DNA of 64,000 bases from Gonatopus flavifemur (Eukaryota > Arthropoda > Insecta > Hymenoptera > Dryinidae). Within the stretch, counting starts at the first letter, position 1; each line of letters opens with the position of its first letter. Below are positions 48,315-59,651 of this stretch, piece by piece. The notes beneath the pieces were generated by a model. That model was not told the origin of the DNA, searched no databases, and was given only the letters and a program-made list of their open reading frames with translations. Where the stretch lies: assembly GCA_018340375.1 (NCBI GenBank), contig JAFFJZ010000052.1:62001-126000 (forward strand). Reading direction: 5' to 3'. Both the position numbers and the translations under genes were made by a program.

Positions 48315-48478
48315 CCCTTTATTTCAGGGACTATAACGTTATTCACTTCCGTTACTCATCATATACAAAATATACATAATAAATATATAATTTGTATACA
48401 ATATATACATTATCATATATATTTTATATATAATGAGTAACGAAAGTGAATAACATTACAAGTCTCTGCTTTATTTAT
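48315..48478. repeat. Palindrome with AT-rich centre
   Basis: 'gttattcacttccgttactc' (48338-48357) pairs with 'gagtaacgaaagtgaataac' (48435-48454). Weaker pairing extends outward, and the centre is nearly all A/T. Confidence 0.75.
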
Positions 48479-48654
48479 CTTTTTGATTCATATTTCCTCA
48501 AATGAGGAATTGGAATTCAGGAGCGTGATGGCTTCATTGTTATGTGGGAAGGTTCGATATGCTGAATATTAGGAGTGTGCGAGACCCGAATGATTCGGGC
48601 TCCCAATTCCAAGAATCGGGTCGGGATGGGTCGAGATTCTTCCACATACTTGAA

Positions 48655-48830
48655 ACAGTTCTGAGTTATCTGAAACCAAACCCGCAGGTCGGTCTTTATC
48701 ATTTTTTGGAACAGGGCCGACCTTTGGCCGCGCGAGGCCCGATCGCCAATATTTTTGCGGGGCTCTTAAGTATAGACAAAGTGCCACCGGACGAACAAAG
48801 AGAAACGTAATATTTCGAAAATAGGTACGG
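48655..48830 (+). repeat. Repeat R3, plus copy
   Basis: Pairs in inverted orientation with 50402-50570. Shared blocks include 'gaaaccaaacccgcaggtc', 'ccgatcgccaatattttt' and 'gtatagacaaagtg'. Non-coding. Confidence 0.8.
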
Positions 48831-48849
48831 GAAAACAATTCACTTAAAC

Positions 48850-50060
48850 AAGTGTTCGCTGTTTTGTTTTTTGGGAATGCAACTTCATCGTGAAGGAATG
48901 GTTACAAATGAAGCATCCAGAGTATTGCCCATCGCTAGCTGCCACTGTTGCCCATCTTTTTGGCAGAGCTCGGATACCGTTACGATAAAAGTGTTCGTCT
49001 TTTGAGGATATCCGCGAATCAAGCCATTTTTTGATGTCTCTATATGAACGGAACTGCTGATTAGCCAGACCATGTACCATCGAACGAACAAGTAATAATC
49101 AGACGGCGCAATATCTGGGAAATATGGCGAGTGGGGTAGAACTACCTATTTAAGCATTCCTGGGTGAGCTTAGTGGGGTGAGCTTTCTGGAAAATGCTGA
49201 ATTAATATTCTCTCATTAGACAATTCGTGAACTTCGACACACCTTCAAGTTTGAAAGAGAGATGTCGAAGTTGATGAGGAAAGTGAAGAATTCAAGAACT
49301 TCACTCTCGACCACCGTTCAAAGTCGTGCGTTACGCAGGTTGTCGAGGTCCGCGGATTCGTTAAGTCGGAGGTACATAACCAAAGAACTTTACTGTGTAT
49401 AGTCGGAAATTATTTTCTCCCATTCAACATTTTCCAATTCAATTAACATCATTATTATACTGTTACCGCGGGTATACAGAACTGTTTCTGTGCTAGTGTG
49501 TTTGTGTGTGTGTGTGTTGGTGAAACACAGAACATCATCGACGAGTACGAGGGCGAAGGAGAGAGAGAGAGAGAGAGGGAGAGACCATCTCATAGTTAAT
49601 ACAATAAAGTAAGTTATAAATTGAAACTGTCCTTTTTTTTCTATTATTTCGTTTTCCTCCACTTTTATTCCAATTGATGATTGAACAATCCTTCCTGTAT
49701 TGGGAGTAGCCCTTCACTCGCCAATCAATTCTATCAAGTCGTGTAAGTGGATATTGAAAAAAGGTTTGGTCATTTCACCTATTCGAAAAATTACCTGTTG
49801 TCAGAAAATCTTGACAAGTATTTCTGAACCACTGAATAACTGATTTGTTGAAACATAACGCAATCATGGCACATTGTTTCACTTGGAGCAGTATCTCCGT
49901 AAACTTTTCGGAGCTCTTGATGCGCTTCCGCCGCGATTTTCTTGGAATGAATCAAGAAAATCAACACTTCCCGTGTATGACGATTAATTCGCACTAAATC
50001 AGACATTTCCACACAATCAGTAGTTTATTACGTCAAAATCACTGACGTGGCCAGGCGGTT
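48850..50060 (-). pseudogene. Mariner transposase remnant, gutted
   Basis: Minus strand. The N-terminal part (about 50010-49800: REVLIFLIHSKKIAAEAHQELRKVYGDTAPSE) and the C-terminal part (about 49160-48880: PDIAPSDYYLF, then HGLANQQFRSYRDIKKWL and EHFYRNGIRALPKRW) both resemble the mariner at 59652-60932. The middle, with the first two catalytic Asp residues, is missing. It is replaced by about 640 bases of unrelated sequence with (GT)n at 49500-49520 and (GA)n at 49557-49580. Confidence 0.8.
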
Positions 50061-50063
50061 TGT

Positions 50064-50401
50064 TTACCATATGTCTGAGCTTGTTTCTTGACGTTGTGGA
50101 TATTCGACGATTCGGATAATCAACCAGCCCTCACTGCTGGAGCTCACTATTGACAAACGGCGAAAACTCAGTTGCGTACCTGATACATGAATTGTATATA
50201 GCTTATATATAAACTGGATTGAATCATATACAAAAACCCCTCGAGCGCGGGGTCCGATTGGACCGATTTTCCCAAATCGGAGCCCGCGCTGTCCGAGTGG
50301 AAAAATTTCCAAAAAGATATAATTTGTATATACTTCGATACAGTTTTGTGTATAGACTATATATAATTTATTGATAAATTGTTTCTCCATATCTGATTTG
50401 A
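50064..50401. other. TATA-rich flank between mariner remnant and repeat R3
   Basis: Contains an imperfect short palindrome (ccctcgagcgcggggtccgatt against aatcggagcccgcgctgtccga, 50238-50304) within AT-rich sequence. No gene seen. Confidence 0.5.
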
Positions 50402-50570
50402 AAATATTACGTTTCTTTCTGTTTGTTCGGTAACGCTGTGTCTATACTCAAGAGCCCTGCAAAAATATTGGCGATCGGGCCTTGCGTGGCCAAAGGTCAG
50501 CTCTGTTTCGAAAAATGATGAAAACAGACCTGCGGGTTGGGTTTCAAATAATTCAGAGCTTCTTCTAGTC
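50402..50570 (-). repeat. Repeat R3, minus copy
   Basis: Inverted partner of 48655-48830, 1.57 kb away, with the gutted mariner between them. Confidence 0.8.
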
Positions 50571-50689
50571 TATGAAACGGATGAATTTATTGTTTCTTCC
50601 ACTTCCTCCTGCATTTTGTTCGAAACGATGATGTTTTTGAGAAATCCTGAACCATTTTGAATACTCTTTTTTGTACTTCTCGTATCATG

Positions 50690-51690
50690 TAAAGCAATTT
50701 TGGAGTAGTATTTGGATAACCAAATGTACTTGGTAGCTCTTATTGATGTCACATCTTTTTTTCCCATCGTATATTTGTTACATCAAGTAATCTTACGGAA
50801 AGGGTAGAATATTTTTTTTAACGATTTCTTTCAAAGTGTTATTGTGAAACGCTTGTATGGTTTCTGGGATTGGGTGTTATTTTCTCCTTTCCCGAAGTTT
50901 TTAGAGGTCTTTTGTAAAACATTTGTATGTTTTGTGAGATTTGACTTTGTTTTCCACTTGTTTGGTTTTTGGGGGTTTCCATGTACTTGGCGTCATTTTT
51001 TTTACTTCTCCGAAGTTTTTTCATGGGCATTTCACTTTTTTCCCTTAATTCGCCTCAAATTGAAAACAAATCGAAATTAAATACTCATATCGAGTTCATC
51101 AGCAATAATTAAGAAAATGTCCTCAGATGATTTCTGTGATATGAGGAACCACTCAGGTTTTAACCACTTATTTCATTATTGGACCGCAATAGATTTTTGA
51201 AATAAGGAATGAAGAAAGACAGGGAAGAAAAGCGAATTCTCATGAATGAATATATAAACCTTGAGAATTCCGAAAACTGGAAGTTAGTTGACCAATAAGT
51301 GGATTCCATGAGCAGCTCACAGCGCTGAAAGCAGCTCATAGCGCTCAAAGCAGCTCACAATGTCAACAATTCATTTTTGACAACGAAAATTTGAACATAC
51401 TCATGACGAGTTGGATCTCTCGAACTTGTATTGCGCGAAAATTTCCACTATTTTCAAGACATCATTGTCAAGAGATAAACACAAAATAAACCTCACAGAC
51501 AGACGAAATTCACGGACCAAAATACAATAAAATCTAGGCATCCGACAGAAATTTTCCGACGAGATAGAGATCTTGGATGAAGCTGAAAATAGTGCCCCAG
51601 CAAGAACTTCTCGATAACTCATTTGCATCATTTTAAAAACTATCTTGAAGAAATGCTACATCTTTATAATGCAACAAAAAGAGATATATG
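50690..51690 (+). repeat. Dispersed repeat family, copy D
   Basis: Shares with copies A-C the 'ggataacc...acttgg', 'gtaatcttacggaaag', 'cttgtatggtttctggga' and 'gttgaccaataagtg' blocks. The first two blocks are in a different order from copy C, so this copy is rearranged. Confidence 0.7.
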
Positions 51691-52613
51691 AGAGATTCCT
51701 CAATCAATACGATTTCCAATCCTGTATCACAAGAATGTTATATTGGTTATGATGCTGTGAAGCTATCACATTTTCTCCGAAGCCGACTACACAATATGGC
51801 TGTCATTGAATTCTCATTTCCTGATCAAGTATACCCAGTGAACAATATGCGATCATCAAGAGTTCTTAAAGATATCTCATGTGTGTGTAAGATGGCATGA
51901 AAGAGGTTTAGAAAGATAACATAATGCTGTCGAAATGTTATCCAATGCGTCGGTTTCAGAGCGAAAAAAGGCATCATGAAATGACATCTTCAAGAACTCT
52001 CGAATCTGAGGCTTCATACATATCTTAAATATGATATAAATAAGAGCTCTTACTTATGAGCTCTGGAAGAACTCTGCAAATTGAGGACATAGAGTACTCT
52101 TATTTATGACCTCTAGTAGGTCACATTGTCGAGAGGATACAAAACAGTACTCCGGGGGCTACTTATTAGTACAATTCTTTTTTCACTCGACCAATGCAAA
52201 ATTGGACTCATGAAAAAATTGGAAATTTTCCGAAATGAATCCTCGATGTCTTGTCTATTGCTGCGAATAATCAAAATTTTCAATTTCATAACGGAATTAA
52301 AGTGGAATAAAAAAAATGGTTTGTTTATAAAATTTATGATTCACGTCCCATACAATCATTCAGATATCTAAGTTTTATTTTCGACAATCATGTTTCTGTC
52401 ATCATAAATTCAACTTGATATGCCACAAACAACGCCAAACTCTCCCATTCAAATTGTTTTTCCATATTCTTTTTCTGGTGGTGATCTCTGATAGGGAACT
52501 TAAAATCACGAAAACGACATAGAATGCAATAGAATTCATCAATCCTCGTATCCTTTCGTTTTGTATCAGACTCTCTATCAACAACTTCAAAAAAAGTTTC
52601 ATCTCCTGAATAC
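51691..52613. other. Unexplained stretch
   Basis: No gene recognised. It contains repeats of 'ctcttatttatgacctct'-like sequence near 52040-52115. Frames at 52126-52371 and 52402-52710 have no domain. Confidence 0.4.
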
Positions 52614-53292
52614 TAGGGTGGGCCGAAAAACCAAAATTTTCAAAATCCGGAACGTAATAGTGCGGAAAAGACGGTCTGGAGGAACACAAATCGAATGAAA
52701 AAAAGATCATTCAAATCGGTCAACATTTGACCCTCGCGCATCGAGCTTGAAGTTTTTCAGTTTTGACAATTTTTGGCGAATGCAATATATTTTCCCGAAA
52801 AAGTTTATATTTCATTATTCAGTGTCAGAAAATGATTGTCAAGCATACAAACATAGCTGATAGTGGTGGATTAATGTATAAATAAATATATATATACACA
52901 TATAATATACATACATACATATAGGCAATATAGAAGTTTTGCGTGTGCACCGTATGCGTAAGTTCTCCCATTCGTTGTGGACACGCTGATCAGAAGTGTA
53001 CTGCTCAGATATTCGGATCGACTGCTTACCTCACTCACGTGACGCGAACGGCACAGAAATATACAAGCGCAGCAAAGGCGTTGCATTTTTTCCAGCAAGT
53101 ACTTCATTTGTTTCAGCAAGCGGTCATACTGGCGGTTGCTGATTTTCTTTCATAGAGATCCATAAAATACTACCTCAACAACTCTCTTATTTTTTCACTG
53201 ATATTCACGGTATTTAGAGCGTAGTAGGCCTTCATTCTATCTGATTATATTGGGTACATTCCGTAGTTCCAAGGCTTCTCCATCATTGAAAG

Positions 53293-53769
53293 ATGGAAGC
53301 GTCAAGGAAACACATGGGTCGGAAAGTATTTTCTTGTCCAATTTTCGGGAGTCCAAAGGACCTACCAACTTCCCAACTTCCTACGTACGAGGAAGTTTTG
53401 AGATGTTGTTTTGAAGAACGATTCAAGCTGGCTTCAGAAGTCAATTACGAAACAGTTAGTTTTTCCACTGTAGCTGGAGCAGTTGCACGAAAAATTATGG
53501 CTCAGTACGATTCAGTAACTGTCCCTACAGTTACAGAAACACGAATCATACAAATGATGAAATCATACCACGATTCATATTACAGAATACGGAAATCTTA
53601 CACCAGGGACAGAGAAAAAGAAGGTGATAAAGTTAAGCTGGGAAAGTGCAAGAAGGAAGCTGTACAACTTTTCGATGTAGCACACTGTAAATGTCCAATG
53701 ACTCGGAACTGCATCTGTAAAAAAAGCATTCAAAGTTGTACATGTCCAATTTCTCACAATCACAATTAA
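53293..53769 (+). CDS. Cys-rich 158-residue protein, left arm of foldback
   Basis: Starts at ATG 53293. The N terminus (MGRKVFSCPIFGSPKDLP) leads to a helical middle (LPTYEEVLRCCFEERFKLA, then VAGAVARKIMAQYDSVTVPTV), a basic stretch (RKSYTRDREKEG) and a C-terminal Cys cluster, LFDVAHCKCPMTRNCICKKS, with the form C-x1-C-x5-C-x1-C. I recall similar N-terminal and Cys-cluster segments in uncharacterised insect proteins where the cluster is followed by more protein. Here the match to the other arm ends just after the cluster (about 53750), which suggests a truncated capture. Start context and lack of stops are consistent with a real frame. Function is unknown. Confidence 0.6.
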   Translation: MEASRKHMGRKVFSCPIFGSPKDLPTSQLPTYEEVLRCCFEERFKLASEVNYETVSFSTVAGAVARKIMAQYDSVTVPTVTETRIIQMMKSYHDSYYRIRKSYTRDREKEGDKVKLGKCKKEAVQLFDVAHCKCPMTRNCICKKSIQSCTCPISHNHN

Positions 53770-53799
53770 TGGAAATTGGACACCCAGGAAAAAATCATT

Positions 53800-54128
53800 A
53801 AGTCTATTCAGATCTAAATAGATCTGAGTAGATCTGATTTTTGGTCAGATCTGGTTCAAAAAATCAGATTAGATCTGTTCAGATCTCAGTAGATCTGATC
53901 AGATCTTGGCACATCTGATTACATCTGAGTAGATCTCGTTAGATCTGAATTGAATATTAGATTAAATCCTAATGAGCAATTGGTGGTTCAATTGTCAAAA
54001 ACTTTGTGATATCTGTCTATATATGAATTTGATTTTGCACATATATTGTGACAAACAAAAACCAAAATCGCAGTTTTTCAGATCTTAATAGATCTGACCA
54101 AAATTTAGATCTGGTCAGATCTGATCAT
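53800..54128. repeat. AGATCTG repeat cluster in the foldback centre
   Basis: At least ten AGATCT sites lie in 53805-53955 and four more in 54080-54125, mostly within 10-12-base units such as AGATCTGAGT. AGATCT is itself a palindrome. The sequence between the clusters is AT-rich. Confidence 0.8.
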
Positions 54129-54591
54129 TTTTTCCCGCGCATGTACAACTTTGAATGCTTTTTTTACAGATGCAGTTCCGAGTCATTGGACATTTACAGT
54201 GTGCTACATCGAAGAGTTGTACAGCTTCCTTCTCGAACTTTCCCAGCTTCACTTTATAACTTTCTTTTTCTTTGTCCCTGGTGTAAGATTTCCGTATTCT
54301 GTAATATGAATCGAGGTATGATTTTATCATTCGTATGATTCTTGTTCCTGTAACTGTAGGGACAGTTACTGAATCGTACTGAGCCATAATTTTTCGTGCA
54401 ACTGCTCCAGCTACAGTGGAAAAACTAACTGTTTCGTAATTGACTTCCGAAGCCAGCTTGAATCGTTCTTCAAAACAAAATCTCAAAACTTCCTCGTACG
54501 TAGGAAGTTGGGAAGTTGGTAGGTCTTTTGGACTCCCGAAAATTGGACAAGAAAATACTTTCCGACCCATGTGTTTCCTTGGCGCTTCCAT
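54115..54591 (-). CDS. Cys-rich 158-residue protein, right arm of foldback
   Basis: Mirror copy of the frame at 53293-53769, identical over most of its length. It ends CTCAGKNDQI instead of CTCPISHNHN because the arms diverge there. Both copies keep full-length open frames and the C-x1-C-x5-C-x1-C cluster. Substitutions are few (for example CC to FC in the EEVLR segment, and several in the basic stretch). Confidence 0.6.
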   Translation of the reverse strand: MEAPRKHMGRKVFSCPIFGSPKDLPTSQLPTYEEVLRFCFEERFKLASEVNYETVSFSTVAGAVARKIMAQYDSVTVPTVTGTRIIRMIKSYLDSYYRIRKSYTRDKEKESYKVKLGKFEKEAVQLFDVAHCKCPMTRNCICKKSIQSCTCAGKNDQI

Positions 54592-55288
54592 CTTTCAATG
54601 ATGGAGAAGCCTTGGAACTACGGAATGTACCCAATATAATCAGATAGAATGAAGGCCTACTACGCTCTAAATACCGTGAATATCAGTGAAAAAATAAGAA
54701 AGTTGTTGAGGTAGTATTTTCTGGATCTCTACGAAAGAAAATCAGCAACCGCCAGTATGACCGCTTGCTAAACCAAATGAAGTACTTGCTGGAAAAAATG
54801 CAACGCCTCTGCTGTGCTCGTATATTACTGTGCCATTCGCGTCACGTGAGTGAGGTAAGCAGTCGATCCGAATATCTGAGGAGTACACTTCTGATCAGCG
54901 TGTCCACAACGAATACGAGAACTTACGCATACGGTGCACACGCAAAACTTCTATATTGCGTATATGTATGTATGTATGTATATTATATGTATATATATAT
55001 ATATATATTTATTTATTTATTTATACATTAATCCATCACTATTAACTATGTTTGTATGCTCGACAATTATTTTCTGACACTGAATAATGAGATATAAACT
55101 TTCTCGGGAAAATATAGTGCATTCGCCAAAAATTGTCAAAACTGAAAAACTTCAAGCTCGATGCGCGAGGGTCAAATGTTGAACGATTTGAATGATCTCT
55201 TTTTCATTCGATTTGTGCTCCTCCAGACCGTCTTTTCCACACTATTACGTTCCGGATTTCAAAAATTTCGGTTTTTCGGCCCACCCTA

Positions 55289-56329
55289 CTGAATATAGCA
55301 GTATGATGCTTTTCCAAGGCCTTAGAATCGTTGATTCCTTCCATTCGTAAACCGGAAGTGTATGTATGAGAAAATTGTTGGTCAGAAATTCTGTCCAATG
55401 TGAAAATGCCTACAAAGAATAAACTTCACTTCATCAGTAAAAATTGAAACAATGTTACGATACTGTGAATCAACTTAGCTTTTAGATCAAAATATATATA
55501 TATTCAAAAATATTTCTTATGAATGCAAAATCATCTGAGATGAATATCTGATGTTTATAAATGAACTATATAAGATATCAATCAAGTATTCTTACTATTC
55601 AAATCATTGAAGTAGAATGGGAAAGAAAGATATACAAAAGCATTATTGAACAGTCGGAATACTTCATTCAATAGATTATCTTCCTCCAGTAGATGCTTGT
55701 AACATAGTAGTAGTAGTTAATTTGTTCCTCTCACATTATTTTTCAGTCAGTCATTCAATAAAATTCTTTCGTGGTGGATTACTGGATCAACATATTTGAA
55801 TTGTATTTTAAAATAATATAGGGAAAACAAATTGTTCTTTACACTATATTGTTCATTTGTTCAATAACAGAAATTTTGGAAAAAAAGTTTACAAATTGGA
55901 AGATTGGTGCAGAATCTTTGCTAAGAATAATCTTTAAGGCCCATAGAGCTCCAGAAGAATGGGCAAAATTTAGCTACGTACTTTTCCAACAACTGAGCAT
56001 TAAAAGAAGATTATCAATATACAGTGATGGAACACACTGCCAAGATTAGACTTTGAGTATTTGGTTGAATCTGGGGAAGATTTCTCAAAATTATGCTGAG
56101 AATTATAAACATAATAACCTACAAATGTCAATAATTCCTACAAATTATTTCCTTTCATGTTGAGATATCACTTTGGAGTTTGAATTTATATTCAAAGTTC
56201 AACCTTGGCAACATGCTCCATCATTACATATTGAAAAATTTTATTCATCGCTTAGTTGGAAAAGTATGTACCAAAGTTGTTCCCGCTTTTTTAGAACTCT
56301 ATGACCGTTAAATGAGAGCATTGTGGAAA
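55289..56329. other. Mostly unexplained; one possible exon
   Basis: At 55864-56049 a plus-strand frame follows an acceptor-like 'tttgttcaataacag' and ends at TAG, encoding a W- and F-rich segment (EEWAKFSYVLFQQLSIKR). No donor partner or family was recognised. The rest shows nothing. Confidence 0.35.
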
Positions 56330-56918
56330 TATTTCTACGCCGAACTGTGCCAAAAACTACGTGATATTACGGCAATTTACGACACGCTACTTTGCATAGA
56401 ATTACGTAATTGGGCGTGAATAAAATTACGTATTTTTCTTCCGAAACTATGCGAAAGTACAGCAACAGAATAGTAATACTTAGTGCAGCGTAAAAACCAA
56501 AATAATAATCACCTAATTACGGAGAGCTGCATGGAATCTAGGAATTTCTAAGGATTTTCGTATGTTAAGATTTCATTTCAGCGTAGTTTTCCGTAGAAAC
56601 ACGTACTTTGTGCGCGTTTTTTACGGTCTTCTATGGAGTGCCACGTCTTTGTAAGTAACATTCGCTAAACCGTACTATCGTCTGCAGAATCACATACTTT
56701 GGCGTATAAGTACGTAGAATACTATACATTTGTATGAAAAACTAAGAGATTTCATGAAATGCGTCGATTCGCTTTTGATAACTCACCGTAGTAAATCGTA
56801 CTTGGGCGTATAGAAGCCAAGAGTTCACGCTATTCTACATATTTCTACGTACATTCACGCCACACTATTGTGTACCGGCTACTCTTTTCGGATTGTGCTG
56901 ATTTGTCGTAGGAATATG
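56330..56918 (+). repeat. Degenerate edge of the 204-bp satellite
   Basis: The unit starting 56715 still keeps the 204-base spacing and the 'gtagaatactat' start. The one before it is barely recognisable (TACGTA/CTACG motifs remain). Decay increases toward the left. Confidence 0.75.
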
Positions 56919-58550
56919 TAGAATACTATGAATTTCTACGAAACACTAGAACCCTTTATAAGTTATGTCACCCGGTTTCCAATGACTCAACGTAGTATTC
57001 CGTACTTTGCCGTACAATTTCCAAGACTTCACGCCATCCAACTTGTTCCTACGTATATTTACGTCACAATATTGCGGTTGGATAATTGAATTCAAATTAT
57101 CCTACTTTGACGTAAAAGTACGTAGAATACTATGAATTTCTACGGAACACTAGAACCCTTTATAAGTTATGTAAATCGGTTTCCGATGACTCAACGTGGT
57201 ATTCCGTACTTTGCCGTACAATTTCCAAGACTTCACGCCATCCAACTTGTTCCTACGTATATTTACGTCACAATATTGCGGTTGGATAATTGAATTCAAA
57301 TTATCCTACTTTGACGTAAAAGTACGTAGAATACTATGAATTTCTACGAAACACTAGAACCCTTTATAAGTTATGTCACCCGGTTTCCAATGACTCAACG
57401 TAGTATTCCGTACTTTGCCGTACAATTTCCAAGACTTCACGCCATTCAACGTGTTCCTACGTATATTCACGTCACAACATTGCGGTTGGATAATTGAATT
57501 CAAAGTATCCTACTTTGACGTAAAAGTACGTAGAATACTATGAATTTCTACGAACCATAAGAACCCTTTATGAGTTATGTCACCCGGTTTCCAATGACTC
57601 AACGTAGTATTCCGTACTTTGTCATACAATTTCCAAGACTTCACGCCATTCAACTTATTCGTACGTGTATTTACGTCACAAAATTGCGGTTGGATAATTG
57701 AATTCAAAGTATCCTACTTTGACGTAAAAGTACGTAGAATACTATGAATTTCTACGAAGCATAAGAACCCTTTATGAGTTATGTCACCCGGTTTCCAATG
57801 ACTCAACGTAGTATTCCGTACTTTGCCGTACAATTTCCAAGACTTCACGCCATTCAACGTGTTCCTACGTATATTTACGTCACAATATTGCGGTCGGATA
57901 ATTGAATTCAAATTATCCTACTTTGACGTAAAAGTACGTAGAATACTATGAATTTCTACGAAGCATAAGAACCCTTTATGAGTTATGTCACCCGGTTTCC
58001 AATGACTCAACGTAGTATTCCGTACTTTGTCATACAATTTCCAAGACTTCACGCCATTCAACGTGTTCCTACGTATATTTACGTCACAATATTGCGGTCG
58101 GATAATTGAATTCAAATTATCCTACTTTGACGTAAAAGTACGTAGAATACTATGAATTTCTACGAAGCATAAGAACCCTTTATGAGTTATGTCACCCGGT
58201 TTCCAATGACTCAACGTAGTATTCCGTACTTTGCCGTACAATTTCCAAGACTTCACGCCATTCAACGTGTTCCTACGTATATTTACGTCACAATATTGCG
58301 GTCGGATAATTGAATTCAAATTATCCTACTTTGACGTAAAAGTACGTAGAATACTATGAATTTCTACGAAGCATAAGAACCCTTTATGAGTTATGTCACC
58401 CGGTTTCCAATGACTCAACGTAGTATTCCGTACTTTGCCGTACAATTTCCAAGACTTCACGCCATTCAATGTGTTCCTACGTATATTTACGTCACAATAT
58501 TGCGGTTGAATAATTGAATTCGAATTATCCTACTTTGACGTAAAAGTACG
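56919..58550 (+). repeat. 204-bp satellite array, eight units
   Basis: Units begin TAGAATACTATGAATTTCTACG at 56919, 57123, 57327, 57531, 57735, 57939, 58143 and 58347, exactly 204 bases apart, ending where the next start would be (58551). Units are highly similar and rich in ACGTA motifs. The right edge is abrupt. Confidence 0.95.
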
Positions 58551-58637
58551 TAGAATTTTTTTTCAAACGCGAACTCATTGCATTTTTGCTGCAGAATACA
58601 CCTGTGAGAGGGGGAAGGTGTGTTCTGGGACACCCTG
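58551..58637. repeat. Orphan terminal repeat next to the satellite
   Basis: Ends ...TGGGACACCCTG-TA, the reverse of a CAGGGTGTCCCA terminus like the one at 5407. No partner or transposase nearby. Confidence 0.55.
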
Positions 58638-58639
58638 TA

Positions 58640-59491
58640 TATACAGATATACTTCTATAGTTTAGCCACCTTCCAAAAAAAAATTCTAGATCCACCCTTG
58701 TCTGAAACCACACAACTGCGGAATCATCCTTAGAAAAACGTATAGAATGAACACTCCTACGACAAACGAACCAGAAATTTACATATTTTTTTCTGTCCAC
58801 ATTTCCCCTCCCATCCAAATCAATATTCTGTATCTGAAAGATATCGTTTAGATTTTTCACTTTCCCGTAAGGACCATATGACTCATCCAGATCGCATAAA
58901 AAGTCATGAAGAGTTTAGGATGAACAGGTTCGAAACTATGAGAATTGGCAAAGCGTTCTGCATAAACATATTGTGGAGAGTTGTGCTGTCTAGATGGTGA
59001 TTCACTTTAAGTAAACGGTAACTCACAAACTGTATATACATTGTGTACAACTGTATACAAATCGTGTACAATTGTATACGGTTTTGGATATTTTTTCCAA
59101 ATGGGAAGGTTAACGGATCACCTCCCCATACAGGACAGTGGCTGATGGAATTACGTCGCATCCCCTTAGGATCAACGGTAAAGATAGGGAGCGATGGATA
59201 AAACGTGGCACAACGGAGAAGCAGCGCACTGCAGCGTAGAGGCAACGGAGAAATATCCGGGCCGTTTTTTCGGGCGGACATTTCTCCGTTGCCTCTACGC
59301 TGCTTCTCCGACGTATCACGCTCTATCCACCGATCTCTTGGATCTCCCTGAATTCCACGGAGAGGCGACGTAGGTGCCTTGTATGGGTCGTACTGTTGAA
59401 AAGGAATTTTTTAGGCCTGAGATATGTGTACACATATATATGTATATATATACATAAATGAATGTCAACAAATTATGAAAAAATGTCATAT
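58640..59491. other. Spacer with a hairpin
   Basis: No gene. At 59229-59307 two 30-base arms (gcagcgtagaggcaacggag against ctccgttgcctctacgctgc) pair across an eight-to-ten base loop. Weaker pairing extends outward to about 59140 and 59380. Confidence 0.6.
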
Positions 59492-59651
59492 TTAATTATT
59501 CCACATACTCTTTTTCAACAAATTATGCTTCATTTTGGATCTTGAATTTTTTTTAAACACTTGATCTTTCTTCAATCTGGAATTAATCGCTCCAACATCC
59601 TCGAAGAGCTTTTTACATACATAATGTATTCTTTTTCGTTTGATAATATTA

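Larger units (their letters stand above)
52616..55286. mobile_element. Foldback TA element carrying a gene in each arm, 2.67 kb
   Basis: TA at 52614-52615 and 55287-55288. Ends GGGTGGGCCGAAAAACC and its close complement. The arms are about 1.14 kb (52616-53752 and 54136-55286), highly similar, with small indels in a TA-rich stretch. Each arm includes a 158-codon frame reading toward the centre (53293-53769 plus, 54115-54591 minus). The central 380 bases hold AGATCTG repeats. No transposase was recognised. Confidence 0.9.

Noticed and set aside
57510..58319. Four 65-codon minus-strand frames at regular spacing
   Set aside because: They repeat every 204 bases because the satellite period is divisible by three. 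They carry no domain.
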